Part shown: in pieces, positions 17,363 to 26,237 of the stretch | Layout: the number at the start of each line of letters is the position of its first letter | How positions within the stretch are numbered: position 1 is the first letter of the stretch | Assembly (NCBI GenBank): GCA_900769355.1 | Contig: CAAGGG010000023.1 | Span: forward strand, 1 to 64,000 | Reading direction: 5' to 3' | Length of the DNA: 64,000 nt | Source of the DNA: Candidatus Gastranaerophilales bacterium | GTDB lineage: Bacteria > Cyanobacteriota > Vampirovibrionia > Gastranaerophilales > Gastranaerophilaceae | Notes under the pieces: model-generated | Seen by the model: only the letters and a program-made list of their open reading frames with translations | Databases searched by the model: none | Told to the model about the DNA's origin: nothing | Position numbers and translations under genes: made by a program

Positions 17363-17384
17363 TTGTGTTATCATAATAACACAA
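17363..17384. promoter_or_regulatory. Palindromic operator between divergent efflux genes
   Basis: TTGTGTTAT and ATAACACAA are perfect 9-bp arms around CATA, in the 49-bp gap between the TolC-like gene and marR. Its size and symmetry suit a MarR dimer. A single bound repressor could shut both divergent units. Confidence 0.8.
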
Positions 17385-17393
17385 AGAAAAATC

Positions 17394-17852
17394 ATGGACA
17401 AGAAAGATTTATTAAAAAGTAAAATTGGAATGAAACTTGTGCGTGTAGGCAAGATGGTACGTGCAATTGCAACCCAAAAATTTGTAAAAGCGGATTTTGA
17501 AATTACCCCGGAGCAGTTCACAGTGCTTGCTGCGATATTGGACCACGATGGTTTATATCAGAGGCAAATCGGTGCTCTTACGCTAAAAGACAGACCAAAC
17601 ATAACAAGAATTATAAATATACTGGAAGCCAAGGAGCTTGTAACCCGTACCCCTGATGTTAATAAAAGAAAGGTTTTCAAAATTAACATTACCGAAAAAG
17701 GCAAAAAAGAGTATGAAAATGCTCTCCCGACAGTGCTGGAACACTGGCAGAACTCAATTAGCGGAGTGAATGATGATGATTTGACGACTTGTCTTAACGT
17801 TTTAAATAGAATTAAAGCGAACTTGGAAGAGAAATTACACATGCAAATATAA
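17394..17852 (+). CDS. MarR family transcriptional regulator
   Basis: 152 residues from ATG 17394. The winged helix-turn-helix is of MarR type, with ITPEQFTVLAAILDHDGLYQ, then the recognition region LTLKDRPNITRIINILEAKE and the wing VTRTPDVNKRKVFKINITEK. The N- and C-terminal helices form the dimer. It is the first gene of the unit marR-emrA-emrB and lies 49 bp from the divergent tolC-like gene. The 22-bp palindrome just upstream is the likely binding site, so it probably represses both itself and the pump. The inducing ligand is unknown. A longer upstream frame is rejected because it crosses the operator. Confidence 0.92.
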   Translation: MDKKDLLKSKIGMKLVRVGKMVRAIATQKFVKADFEITPEQFTVLAAILDHDGLYQRQIGALTLKDRPNITRIINILEAKELVTRTPDVNKRKVFKINITEKGKKEYENALPTVLEHWQNSISGVNDDDLTTCLNVLNRIKANLEEKLHMQI

Positions 17853-17861
17853 GAGGTGACT

Positions 17862-19031
17862 ATGTCAGAAAATAATAACAACGAACCAAATAAAGATATA
17901 AAAAAAACTTCAAAATCTAAGAAAACAGATTTACCCCCAATAAATTCTGAGGAATTTAAGGAAGAAGCAAAAGAAAGACTTAAAACAAGGAAAGAACGTA
18001 AAAAGAAAAAACGTCCTGAATACAAGAAAAAACGAGTCGTAGTTCCGATTATTACCGCTTCAATTCTTGTAATAACAGGTATTGCACTTGCTATTCATTC
18101 AACATTTTTCCAGTCAACAGACGATGCGTTTGTTGAAGGCAGACTTGTTTCTATTGCCCCACGTGTTCAAGGCCCTGTCGTAAAACTTCTTGTTGATGAT
18201 AACGATGTTGTTCAAAAAGGTCAATTGCTTGTGGAAATTGATCCAGCAGATTATGAAGTCAAACTTCATCAAGCAGAAGCAAAACTTGCTGAAGCTAAGG
18301 CTCAGTTGAATGTTACTAAAAAGCAAATTGATGAAGGCGGATCAAATGTTCAACAGTCTTTTGAAGACGAAAATTCAACAAAATCAAAGCTTGATTTCGC
18401 CACAAAAGACCATAAAAGATACACTGATATGTACAAATCTGGAATTGTTTCAAAGCAAGACTATGACAATAGTTCAACACATTACACCGTAGCTCAGGCA
18501 AACCACAAAGCTGCTGCTGAAAAAACAAAAGCTATGAAGTCGGCACTTGAAGGGCATCAGGCAAAAGCAGAAGCTGTTGAGGCTGAAATCAAAAGATTAG
18601 AAGCAGAAGTTGAACAAGCAAAATTAAATCTTTCTTATACAAAAATCTATGCACCTCAAAGCGGTATGGTTTCTGCAAGAAGTGTAGAAATGGGTAATTA
18701 CGTTCAAACAGGCCAGCCTTTGATGGAAATTGTACCTGAACAGATTTGGATTGTCGCTAATTTTAAAGAAATTCAACTTACTCACATGAAAAAAGGTCAA
18801 TCGGTTTCAATCAAAATTGACACTTATCCTGGAAAAAGGTTTAAAGGACATATTGACAGTATTCAACGCTCAACAGGTGCAAAATCAAGTTTATTCCCGC
18901 CTGAAAATGCAGTTGGAAGTTACGTAAAAATCGTTCAACGTGTTCCTGTAAAAATTGTTTTTGACGAAGATATTAAAGACTACAACATAGTTCCAGGAAT
19001 GTCGGTTGTGCCGAAGGTTAAGGTAAAATAG
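17862..19031 (+). CDS. emrA: HlyD/EmrA-type membrane fusion protein
   Basis: 389 residues from ATG 17862, preceded by AGAGGTG. The cytoplasmic part is long, about 60 residues, and strongly charged (poly-Lys). One membrane span follows (VVPIITASILVITGIALAI), then a lipoyl-like half (VSIAPRVQGPVVKLLVDDND), a long coiled-coil hairpin (about 130-240) and the second lipoyl half LSYTKIYAPQSGMVSARSV. It bridges the inner-membrane EmrB-type pump to the TolC-type channel. Nine bp separate it from marR. Confidence 0.92.
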   Translation: MSENNNNEPNKDIKKTSKSKKTDLPPINSEEFKEEAKERLKTRKERKKKKRPEYKKKRVVVPIITASILVITGIALAIHSTFFQSTDDAFVEGRLVSIAPRVQGPVVKLLVDDNDVVQKGQLLVEIDPADYEVKLHQAEAKLAEAKAQLNVTKKQIDEGGSNVQQSFEDENSTKSKLDFATKDHKRYTDMYKSGIVSKQDYDNSSTHYTVAQANHKAAAEKTKAMKSALEGHQAKAEAVEAEIKRLEAEVEQAKLNLSYTKIYAPQSGMVSARSVEMGNYVQTGQPLMEIVPEQIWIVANFKEIQLTHMKKGQSVSIKIDTYPGKRFKGHIDSIQRSTGAKSSLFPPENAVGSYVKIVQRVPVKIVFDEDIKDYNIVPGMSVVPKVKVK

Positions 19032-19117
19032 TGAGTGGTGAGTAGTGAGTCGTGAGTGGTTCATTACAGGATAAAAAAAGTGAATGGTGAGTGGTGAATT
19101 GTGAATGGTTCATTACA
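19031..19117. repeat. GTGAGTAG-type direct repeats between emrA and emrB
   Basis: Two tandem copies of a GTGAGTGGTGAGTAGTGAGT-like block, each followed by GGTTCATTACAGGA (19031-19071 and about 19080-19119), fill the 110-bp gap inside the operon. Unlike the other members of this family, these two blocks are direct rather than inverted. Confidence 0.7.
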
Positions 19118-19141
19118 GGAATATAAAAAGCGAGTAAAAAG

Positions 19142-20719
19142 ATGGAAAGTAGTGAAATAACAGAAACAGAAAGCACAGCAATGGCAAAAAAGCAGGTTAG
19201 CCCTTATATACAGGCACTTGTAATTTTATTGCCTTCTATCTTGGCACTTGTTGCTTCTTCTGCCACAAATGTTTGCCAACCGAATATTGCAGGGTATTTT
19301 GGAGCTACTCAGTATGAAGCAAACTCTGTAATTACAAGTTACATCATCGCAAATGGGATTATGCTTCCGACAACAGGGTATCTTGCAAAGCTTTTCGGTA
19401 AAAAACAGTTCTTTTTATACTGTATAATCGTGTTTTGTATAGGAGCCGGACTTTGTTTATTGGCAAAAGACTTGCACATGTTGATTATGGCTAGGATTTT
19501 TCAGGGAATAGGCGGTGGGTGCATTCTTCCACTTTGTCAGGCAATGCTTTTGGATATTTTTCCTGACAAAAAAGGTTTTGCAATGGCTCTTTATGGGGTT
19601 GCAGCTATGTTTGCACCGCTTGCAGGGCCGTTCTTTGGAGGTTATTTAACCGACAACTGGTCTTGGCAGTGGGTTTTTATTGTAAATATCCCGCTTTGTC
19701 TTATATCTATTGCTTTAATCAAATTTTTAATTCCGAAAGATGAACCGGTTAAGGAAAAATATAATAAAAAGTTTGATATTATCGGGTTTGCAGGAATTGC
19801 AATTGCAATGGGTTGTATGCAAATTGTTCTTGATAAAGGGGAACAATTCAATTGGTTTGATACCCCTTGGATTTGCTGGTTGACCGGAATTTCAATATTT
19901 TCTTTTGTTTTCTTTTATGTTTGGGAATTGGAGTACAAATTCCCGATTATTGATATTAGAGTGTTTAAGGACAAAAACTTTTTGTACGGAACATCGATAA
20001 GTTCAATTATCAATATTCTTTTGTACAGCACATTGCTTTTGGTTCCGTTATTCTCGCAGGGTTTAATCGGTTACAGTCCATCAGCGTCAGGTTTGTTGAT
20101 GTTGCCAAGAGCTATGGTTTGTTTATTCGGTTTGTTGATTATGGGCGAAATTGCAAAAGTCGTTGAAAACAGGCTTTTGACTGCAATCGGATTTGTTATA
20201 ATGGCTGTTGCTTGTTTTATGTTGTCTTGTCTGAATACGACAGCGTCAATGCACAGTATTATTACTCCAAACTTGATTTTGTGTTTTGGTGTTTCAGTTG
20301 CGTTTGTTCCGATTTCGGCGTTGTCTTTTTTGACTTTACCTGCAAACAAAACAGCAGATGCTGCTGGGCTTCACGCACTTTTCAAAAACATTGTAACAGC
20401 GATTTCAACATCAGCGGCATCAACATTTATTGCGAGAGGCGGTCAGGTTTATCAAAACAATTTGGTAGAACATCTGGCATGGCACAATCCTATGTATAGA
20501 GTGCATTTGAACGCTTTGCAACATAAATTTATGATGATGTATCCGTCAGTTGTTGCTCAGAAAAAAGCTATGGGAACTCTCTATAAACAGTTAATTTTGC
20601 AATCAAAACTTGGAGCATTTTATGATGCATTTTTGTTGCTTGCACTTTTGGCAATTGTTGCAATCCCGTTTTTGTTGCTTTTAAAGACAAAAACAAGGTA
20701 CGTAAAACCGAGTGTTTAG
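19142..20719 (+). CDS. emrB: EmrB/QacA-type MFS drug transporter (14 spans)
   Basis: 525 residues with about 14 hydrophobic spans, as in DHA2 drug:proton antiporters. Family motifs are ARIFQGIGGGCILPL (motif C-like region), GPFFGGYLTDNWSWQWVF and the N-terminal ATNVCQPNIAGYFGAT. It exports hydrophobic compounds across the inner membrane using the proton gradient. It follows emrA after a 110-bp spacer filled with repeats. The start is uncertain: ATG 19142 has a weak ribosome site and MAKKQVSPYIQ at 19181 is an alternative. Confidence 0.92.
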   Translation: MESSEITETESTAMAKKQVSPYIQALVILLPSILALVASSATNVCQPNIAGYFGATQYEANSVITSYIIANGIMLPTTGYLAKLFGKKQFFLYCIIVFCIGAGLCLLAKDLHMLIMARIFQGIGGGCILPLCQAMLLDIFPDKKGFAMALYGVAAMFAPLAGPFFGGYLTDNWSWQWVFIVNIPLCLISIALIKFLIPKDEPVKEKYNKKFDIIGFAGIAIAMGCMQIVLDKGEQFNWFDTPWICWLTGISIFSFVFFYVWELEYKFPIIDIRVFKDKNFLYGTSISSIINILLYSTLLLVPLFSQGLIGYSPSASGLLMLPRAMVCLFGLLIMGEIAKVVENRLLTAIGFVIMAVACFMLSCLNTTASMHSIITPNLILCFGVSVAFVPISALSFLTLPANKTADAAGLHALFKNIVTAISTSAASTFIARGGQVYQNNLVEHLAWHNPMYRVHLNALQHKFMMMYPSVVAQKKAMGTLYKQLILQSKLGAFYDAFLLLALLAIVAIPFLLLLKTKTRYVKPSV

Positions 20720-20723
20720 TCTA

Positions 20724-20752
20724 TTTACAACAAAAGGAAATCTAATTATAAT
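20724..20752 (+). promoter_or_regulatory. nadD promoter, leaderless layout
   Basis: TTTACA (20724-20729), 17-bp spacer, TATAAT (20747-20752), then 6 nt to the nadD ATG. The predicted transcript starts at or next to the A of the start codon. Confidence 0.7.
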
Positions 20753-20758
20753 TCAGAT

Positions 20759-21355
20759 ATGAAACTTTGTATTTTTTCAGGCACGTTTAATCCTATACAC
20801 AGAGCGCATTTAAAGATGGCGGAATATGTTTTGTCGCATTACGGTTTTGACAAAATTATTTTTATTCCGGCATATAAACCACCTCACAAGGATTACGATA
20901 TAAATTTGTGTAAGCACAGGTTTGAGATGGTGAAGCTTGCAACGGCTAATAATCCGCATTTTGAGGTTTCTGATATTGAATATCAAAGTGAAGGCAAGTC
21001 GTATTCTTATTTGACGGCGTTAAAGCTTTATGAAAAGTACAAGCCTGATGAAAAAATTCATTTTATTATCGGAACCGATGCGTTTGAAAAAATTGAAAGT
21101 TGGTATGAAACGGATAAATTCAAGAAAATTGTTGATTTTATCGTGTTTATAAGAGAAAATGAAGAGGTTAAATTGGATTATTTAAGGCAAAAGGGGTACA
21201 ATTTTGAATTTGCTCAAATGCCGTTTGTTGATATTTCATCGACAGAATTGAGAGAAAATATAAAACTCGGCAAGCCTATAAATAACCTTGTGACAAAGGA
21301 AGTAGAGGAGTACATTTACAAAAATGGATTATACAGAAATACTGAAATGGCTTAA
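20759..21355 (+). CDS. nadD: Nicotinate-nucleotide adenylyltransferase
   Basis: 198 residues, family length. Motifs are IFSGTFNPIHRAHLKMAE (nucleotide binding), PAYKPPHK, FIIGTDAFEKIESWY and the C-terminal VDISSTELREN. It makes nicotinate adenine dinucleotide from nicotinate mononucleotide and ATP in NAD synthesis. It overlaps yqeK by 32 bp, a pairing common in bacteria. Its own promoter ends just before the ATG. Confidence 0.95.
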   Translation: MKLCIFSGTFNPIHRAHLKMAEYVLSHYGFDKIIFIPAYKPPHKDYDINLCKHRFEMVKLATANNPHFEVSDIEYQSEGKSYSYLTALKLYEKYKPDEKIHFIIGTDAFEKIESWYETDKFKKIVDFIVFIRENEEVKLDYLRQKGYNFEFAQMPFVDISSTELRENIKLGKPINNLVTKEVEEYIYKNGLYRNTEMA

Positions 21356-21899
21356 AGAAAATTTGAACGAAAAAAGATATATTCATACGCTTGGTACGGC
21401 CGATTGCGCGAAAGAGCTTGCACAGAAATTTGGTTTAAATAGTGAAAAAGCATACCTTGCAGGACTTTTGCATGATTGTGCGAAATGTTTTTCTAACGAA
21501 AAACTTCTTGATATTATCCATCAACATCTTGATGTTGAAGAGTGCGAAATGTTGAATTACAAGACTTTACACGCTCCGGTTAGTGCTTATATAGCGGAAA
21601 AAGAGTTTAAGATTACGGATAAAGAAATTCTTTCTGCAATTCGTTGGCATACTCTCGGACGCTTGGACATGACAGATTTTGAAAAAATCGTGTTTATCGC
21701 TGATAAAATTGAACCGAACACTCGTGATAAAGAGTATTCTGATAAAATTCGAGTATTGCTTGACGAAGAAAACGGCTTGAATAAGGCTCTTTTGAAATGT
21801 TACAAAGAAACTATCAAAAGTCTTGTTAAGCGTGATTTGAAAATCTGTCTTTTGACGATTGAAATTTATAACAAACTTCAAGATTTGGTTCAAAATTAG
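21324..21899 (+). CDS. yqeK: HD-domain hydrolase YqeK (Ap4A hydrolase family)
   Basis: 191 residues with the YqeK motif set: RYIHTLGTADCAKELA, the metal-binding LAGLLHDCAK (HD), ALRWHTLGR-like AIRWHTLGRLDM and FIADKIEPNTRD. YqeK proteins hydrolyse diadenosine tetraphosphate symmetrically; the activity here is inferred from the family. It overlaps the end of nadD and is translated from inside it. It is followed 39 bp later by the HerA-like/Tudor gene on the same strand. Confidence 0.92.
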   Translation: MDYTEILKWLKENLNEKRYIHTLGTADCAKELAQKFGLNSEKAYLAGLLHDCAKCFSNEKLLDIIHQHLDVEECEMLNYKTLHAPVSAYIAEKEFKITDKEILSAIRWHTLGRLDMTDFEKIVFIADKIEPNTRDKEYSDKIRVLLDEENGLNKALLKCYKETIKSLVKRDLKICLLTIEIYNKLQDLVQN

Positions 21900-21938
21900 C
21901 ATGTTTATGGTAAAATTTGTTCAAAGTGAGGAATTCTG

Positions 21939-24269
21939 ATGAGAGTACTGGAAATTAAGAATAATTTAGTAAAAATCGAATTTAATACGGAAGACAATCT
22001 TTCATTGTCCGGCTTTGTAATTATTGAGGATAAAAACACTCCTTATGTTGCTCAAGTAATGAATATCAAAGCTGATGCAATTACTAATTTTGCAATAGTA
22101 AAGCTTCTTTTTACCTTCAATGATGAAGGGGTTTTGAAAAATTACAACGGCACAATCCCGTCATTAAAAGCAGTTGTTTCAGTGCTTCCATCAAAAGAAC
22201 TCTTAGACATAATTCCTGCTGAAAACCCGCTTGTTCTCGGCGAATTGGCACAACAAGGCATTAAGTTGAAGGTGGATAAATCAATTTTGGATAATAATCT
22301 TTTGGTTTGTTCTAACAATTCTGAAAACACATTTTTGTTAATCGAAAATATAACTAAACAGTTGGATAAGAATGTTGTAATCTTTGATACAGATGGTTTG
22401 TCTGACTATGATGAAAAGTTTGTTTTAGGTAGAGATTTTAAGCTTCCATTGAATTACGATACTATTAATTACATTTATGATAATGATTTGGAAGATGTTG
22501 ATGCTACAAGCAAAGCGATTATTCAGGATATCTTTTTGGAAGTTCAAGAATATATAAAAACTCTTCCGGAAGGCTTTTTGCCGTTTGAAACATTCTTGAA
22601 TGTTGTTGATCAGCAGTACAAAGAAACTCAAATTACTCAGCTTGTTTTGCTTAAAAATAAACTTTTTAAATACAAAGAATTGAATGTTTTTGCTGAAACA
22701 CTTAAAGATATTTTGAGTTTAAGTATGTCGATTGAAAGGGCTAAAAAGACTGTTATCGACATTTCAAATGTTCCTGAAAATCTTCAACGAGAAGTTATAA
22801 TGTATGTGTACAAAGTTATGAACTCAATCGGAGATGATATTTATGCATTCGCAAAGGCAAGTAATTCTTTGGCAAACAAAAGACTTTTAAAACAGTTTTT
22901 ATCGAGGTCAAATGTTTCTACAATTGTTGTTTGCCCGCACGAATATAAATATATTTCTGAGGCAAAGGAAATTGCTCAAAACTTGATTTTATTTGCTCCG
23001 TTGACCTTGCAGCATGATTTCGCAAGTTATAATACATTCTTAAATAAACTGAATTCTGATGAATTTATTGTTTATGGTGCCCATACTCAGAATATTCCGT
23101 TTATTGTCGAATTGGAACCGCTTGAAGATTATGAGCTTGAGTCTGAAGATGAAAAGGACGATGAAAAGGACGATGTTGAAGGTTTACATGTTGAAAGTTT
23201 AGAAAACACTGATACTGTTGAATCTGTTGGGTCTACAAATGCTGAAATGGTTCAACCAAACTCTGAAGCAGAAAATTCTGTCTCTGAGGAACCGGAAGGT
23301 AAACCTGTTCAAGAGGAAGAGCCTGTGATTGTTGAAGAAGCAGAACCGGAGATCGCGGAAGACGATACGTCTTTTGCAGAAGCTCATTCATTTGAAGTTT
23401 ATGATTCGCATGAAGAGGTGCAAGATGAACCGCTTGAAGAGGTTGAAAACATAACTTTTGAACCAATTGAAGATTTAACAGAAGAAGATCAAATTCAGCA
23501 GGGAGAAGAGTTTTCGCAAGCGGATTATCAAAATGAAATCCCAAATATTTTGGCTGACGATTCGCAAGAAGATGATGTTGTAGAAGTTTCAGAACCGGTT
23601 ATTGAACCGTCTGAGTATCCAGAATTTGACTCACAAGATGATGTAATAATAGATGAAACTCCTGTAAATGATGGTTTGTCAGGCGATATTGAGTACACAC
23701 CACTTGATGAAACCGAAGTCGAAAATTATCAAACAGAAGAAATCGATGAAAACTTGGAAGAACCTGAAATCGATTATTCCTTGGCCGATACAGATGTTGT
23801 AGAAGATTATCAGGAACCGCAAATTCAATATGGACCAGATGATGCAATGATTGAACAGGCTGCAAAAGATGTTGATAAGTTCTTTTATGAAAAACTTCCG
23901 CAAGAAAATGTTGAAATTCCGTCCACACAAGATCTAGAGGACTATGCTTCTGATGAATTGACAGAAGATGATTTGAACCTAATCGGGGATTTGACTCCGG
24001 AAGATGAAAGTACATCAAATTATGCGCCGGAAGATATTACAATAAATGAGCAACCGCCGGTTGTGCCAATTTATGAGGCAAGCGACATTACAAAATTTGA
24101 ACCACCAAAATTAGAGCCAGGTGATAGGGTCTCAAATCCAAAATATGGTGAAGGTGTTGTTGATAAAATGGTTAAGTATGGCAATAAAATGTTGTGTCAA
24201 ATAATTTTTGTAAATGGCGGAAAAAGATTGATGGATCCGGCAATGACTGAAATAACAAAATTATCTTAG
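21939..24269 (+). CDS. HerA-like degenerate ATPase with acidic linker and C-terminal Tudor-like domain
   Basis: 776 residues, not a named family. Residues 1-80 look like the beta-barrel start of HerA/primosomal proteins. Where a Walker A loop would be expected, the sequence is LLVCSNNSENTFLLIENI, without GxxxxGK[ST]; KNVVIFDTDGLSDYD resembles a HerA Walker B strand. About residues 400-720 are a very acidic, Glu/Asp/Pro-rich, low-complexity linker. The last 50 residues (PGDRVSNPKYGEGVVDKMVK, then VNGGKRLMDPAM) match the Tudor-like tail of PcrA/UvrD helicases and CarD-like folds that bind RNA polymerase. I infer a scaffold linking DNA or NTP binding to transcription. SD GAGGAA supports the start. 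Confidence 0.6.
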   Translation: MRVLEIKNNLVKIEFNTEDNLSLSGFVIIEDKNTPYVAQVMNIKADAITNFAIVKLLFTFNDEGVLKNYNGTIPSLKAVVSVLPSKELLDIIPAENPLVLGELAQQGIKLKVDKSILDNNLLVCSNNSENTFLLIENITKQLDKNVVIFDTDGLSDYDEKFVLGRDFKLPLNYDTINYIYDNDLEDVDATSKAIIQDIFLEVQEYIKTLPEGFLPFETFLNVVDQQYKETQITQLVLLKNKLFKYKELNVFAETLKDILSLSMSIERAKKTVIDISNVPENLQREVIMYVYKVMNSIGDDIYAFAKASNSLANKRLLKQFLSRSNVSTIVVCPHEYKYISEAKEIAQNLILFAPLTLQHDFASYNTFLNKLNSDEFIVYGAHTQNIPFIVELEPLEDYELESEDEKDDEKDDVEGLHVESLENTDTVESVGSTNAEMVQPNSEAENSVSEEPEGKPVQEEEPVIVEEAEPEIAEDDTSFAEAHSFEVYDSHEEVQDEPLEEVENITFEPIEDLTEEDQIQQGEEFSQADYQNEIPNILADDSQEDDVVEVSEPVIEPSEYPEFDSQDDVIIDETPVNDGLSGDIEYTPLDETEVENYQTEEIDENLEEPEIDYSLADTDVVEDYQEPQIQYGPDDAMIEQAAKDVDKFFYEKLPQENVEIPSTQDLEDYASDELTEDDLNLIGDLTPEDESTSNYAPEDITINEQPPVVPIYEASDITKFEPPKLEPGDRVSNPKYGEGVVDKMVKYGNKMLCQIIFVNGGKRLMDPAMTEITKLS

Positions 24270-24608
24270 ATTTGATGCGCCTTTAAGATAAACAAATTTT
24301 GGAGAGAAATTGTCATCACAATTGACGACTATTAGCGTGCGTAAGCAGTATTTTAGTGAATTTGGAACATCAAGTTCGTGAAAACACATCATAGCTACAT
24401 CGTTCCAACCAAGATTAATCCGTGCAAATTTCGCTGGGAAAGCGGCGTTTAAATCATCTGTAAGTGTAAAAATTACGTGTGAAATCTGTGAAACTTTGAT
24501 TTTGTTTTGTAAAATTTGTTCATTAAGCAATTCCAAAGTTGCGGATTTTATCGAATCTTCTGTGTTGTTATCAACTGTAATTGCTCCTCGAATTCCTTTT
24601 GTAGCCAC
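24261..24608 (-). CDS. aroH: Chorismate mutase, AroH type
   Basis: 115 residues starting at GTG 24608, with GGGAGT spaced ahead of it. The AroH fold motifs are complete: KGIRGAITVDNNTEDSI at the N-terminus, VIFTLTDDLNAAFPAKFAR in the middle and LIVVNCD then FVYLKGASNLR at the end. It converts chorismate to prephenate for Phe/Tyr synthesis. It is the last gene of def-fmt-aroH, 11 bp after fmt, and its end overlaps the convergent HerA-like gene by 9 bp. A longer frame starting inside fmt has no family similarity before the GTG. Confidence 0.88.
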   Translation of the reverse strand: MATKGIRGAITVDNNTEDSIKSATLELLNEQILQNKIKVSQISHVIFTLTDDLNAAFPAKFARINLGWNDVAMMCFHELDVPNSLKYCLRTLIVVNCDDNFSPKFVYLKGASNLR

Positions 24609-24619
24609 TGTTTTACTCC

Positions 24620-25534
24620 CTATTTGATGTGTAAGCCGTTTGCCCAATCTTTGGCGAACATTTCGCCTTTGCCTTCCGGTTTGATTTTTATCAAAAGTAA
24701 GCAATCTTTGCCACAGCCGACTTCAATTCCTTCTTTGGTTACTTTTACAAACTCTCCACATGTTCCATTACCTTCTATGACACGAGTTTCAAGTACTTTT
24801 ACAACTTTGTCATTGTGCATAAAATATGCTGACGGGAATTTGTAGATTCCACGAACAAGGTTGTGGATTTCTTCTGCCGATTTTGTCCAGTCGATTTTTG
24901 TTTCTTCTTTCGTAAGTTTATTTGCCATACAAACGCCTGTTTCACACTGTTTTTCAGGGATAATTGTTTTTTCAACAAGTCCGACAAGTGTTTTTTCAAG
25001 AAGAGCAGGTGAAATATCACTGATTTTTTCAAATAAATCAACGCATGTCATATCGTTTGGAATTTCAATTTTTTCTCTCATACAAACATCGCCACAATCA
25101 AGTCCGAGTTCTGTTATCATAGTGCAAATGCCGGTTTCTTTATCGCCGTTGATAATTGCGCGTTGGATTGGGTTTGCTCCTCTGTAACGAGGTAAAAGCG
25201 ATGCATGAAGGTTGATTGTTTCGTATTTTGGAATGTCCAAAACATCTTGTGACAAAATTTGCCCGAATGCAAATGTTACAAAGAAGTCGGGATTTAATTT
25301 TTTTAATTCTTCTTGAATTTCAGGCTCTTTTCTGATTGATTTTGGCTGAAAAACGGGTAGGTTGTGTTCAAGTGCAAACTGTTTAATAACAGACATTTGA
25401 ATTTTATGTCCACGTCCTGCCGGTTTGTCGGGTTGAGTTACGACGGCTAAAACGTTGATTTTGTCTGAATTGTAAAGGTATTCAAGTGATTTTAGTGCAA
25501 TTGCAGGAGTTCCAAAAAATACGATATTTATCAT
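24620..25534 (-). CDS. fmt: Methionyl-tRNA formyltransferase
   Basis: 304 residues. It has the formyl-folate fold motifs VFFGTPAIALKSLEYL, TQPDKPAGRGHK, NLHASLLPRYRGANPIQRAI and ITELGLDCGDV, plus the C-terminal tRNA-binding domain. It formylates initiator Met-tRNA. Its ATG shares one base with the stop codon of def, indicating translational coupling of the pair that adds and later removes the formyl group. Confidence 0.97.
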   Translation of the reverse strand: MINIVFFGTPAIALKSLEYLYNSDKINVLAVVTQPDKPAGRGHKIQMSVIKQFALEHNLPVFQPKSIRKEPEIQEELKKLNPDFFVTFAFGQILSQDVLDIPKYETINLHASLLPRYRGANPIQRAIINGDKETGICTMITELGLDCGDVCMREKIEIPNDMTCVDLFEKISDISPALLEKTLVGLVEKTIIPEKQCETGVCMANKLTKEETKIDWTKSAEEIHNLVRGIYKFPSAYFMHNDKVVKVLETRVIEGNGTCGEFVKVTKEGIEVGCGKDCLLLIKIKPEGKGEMFAKDWANGLHIK

Positions 25535-26094
25535 TATTTTTCAAGCTCCTTATCCAACACTTCATCTTTAATCAATAAGTCCGGTTCAACAGGCGGAAGT
25601 TTGTGCTCTGCAAGAATTTTGTCTGTTTCAAAGCGATTTACACAATGGTCGATGAATAAAATCCCGTCCAGATGGTCGTTTTCGTGTTGTATTGCACGAG
25701 CCAAAAGCTCACCGTCTTTTGCTTCCAATACAAAAGGTCTGCCATGGCGGTCGAGAGCTTTAACCATAACATTTGCATAGCGTTTTACGTCTGTGTATGC
25801 CTCTGGGAAACTGATACAGCCCTCTTGTGCAATAGTGGCACCGGATTTTTTAATGATTTTAGGGTTAATGAAAACGATTGGATTTAACGGTTCATCGTTT
25901 TTAGAAACATCAATAACGAAAACTCTCAAATTTACACCGATTTGCGGGGCAGCCATACCTACGCCGTTTTTTGCATACATTGTTTCCAACAAATCCTGAA
26001 CAAGCTCTTGAATTTTCTTAGAAACCTTATGAACCTCTTTTGAAGGTTCTCTCAAACTTTTTTCACCATATTGTAAAACTCTTTTTACAGCCAT
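25534..26094 (-). CDS. def: Peptide deformylase
   Basis: 186 residues from ATG 26094, which has AGAGG ahead of it; an ATG 14 codons upstream has none. Metal-site motifs are complete: GVGMAAPQIG, EGCISFPE (with the Cys ligand) and QHENDHLDG (HExxH-type helix). It removes the formyl group from nascent proteins. It is the first gene of the def-fmt-aroH operon. Confidence 0.97.
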   Translation of the reverse strand: MAVKRVLQYGEKSLREPSKEVHKVSKKIQELVQDLLETMYAKNGVGMAAPQIGVNLRVFVIDVSKNDEPLNPIVFINPKIIKKSGATIAQEGCISFPEAYTDVKRYANVMVKALDRHGRPFVLEAKDGELLARAIQHENDHLDGILFIDHCVNRFETDKILAEHKLPPVEPDLLIKDEVLDKELEK

Positions 26095-26237
26095 CTTTAT
26101 CCTCTTAAAATATTGTGCACATTTATTTAAACGCACCTGTTACAAATTAATAGTATAATAAAACTTTACAAAAGGCAAATAGGTGGCAATTATTAAGGTG
26201 TCCAATTTTTTATATATGTATAACAACAGGAGGAAAA

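Noticed and set aside
17166..17393. Long N-terminal extension of the MarR gene
   Set aside because: It would run through the tolC-like gene's signal peptide region and the palindromic operator, and family similarity starts at ATG 17394.
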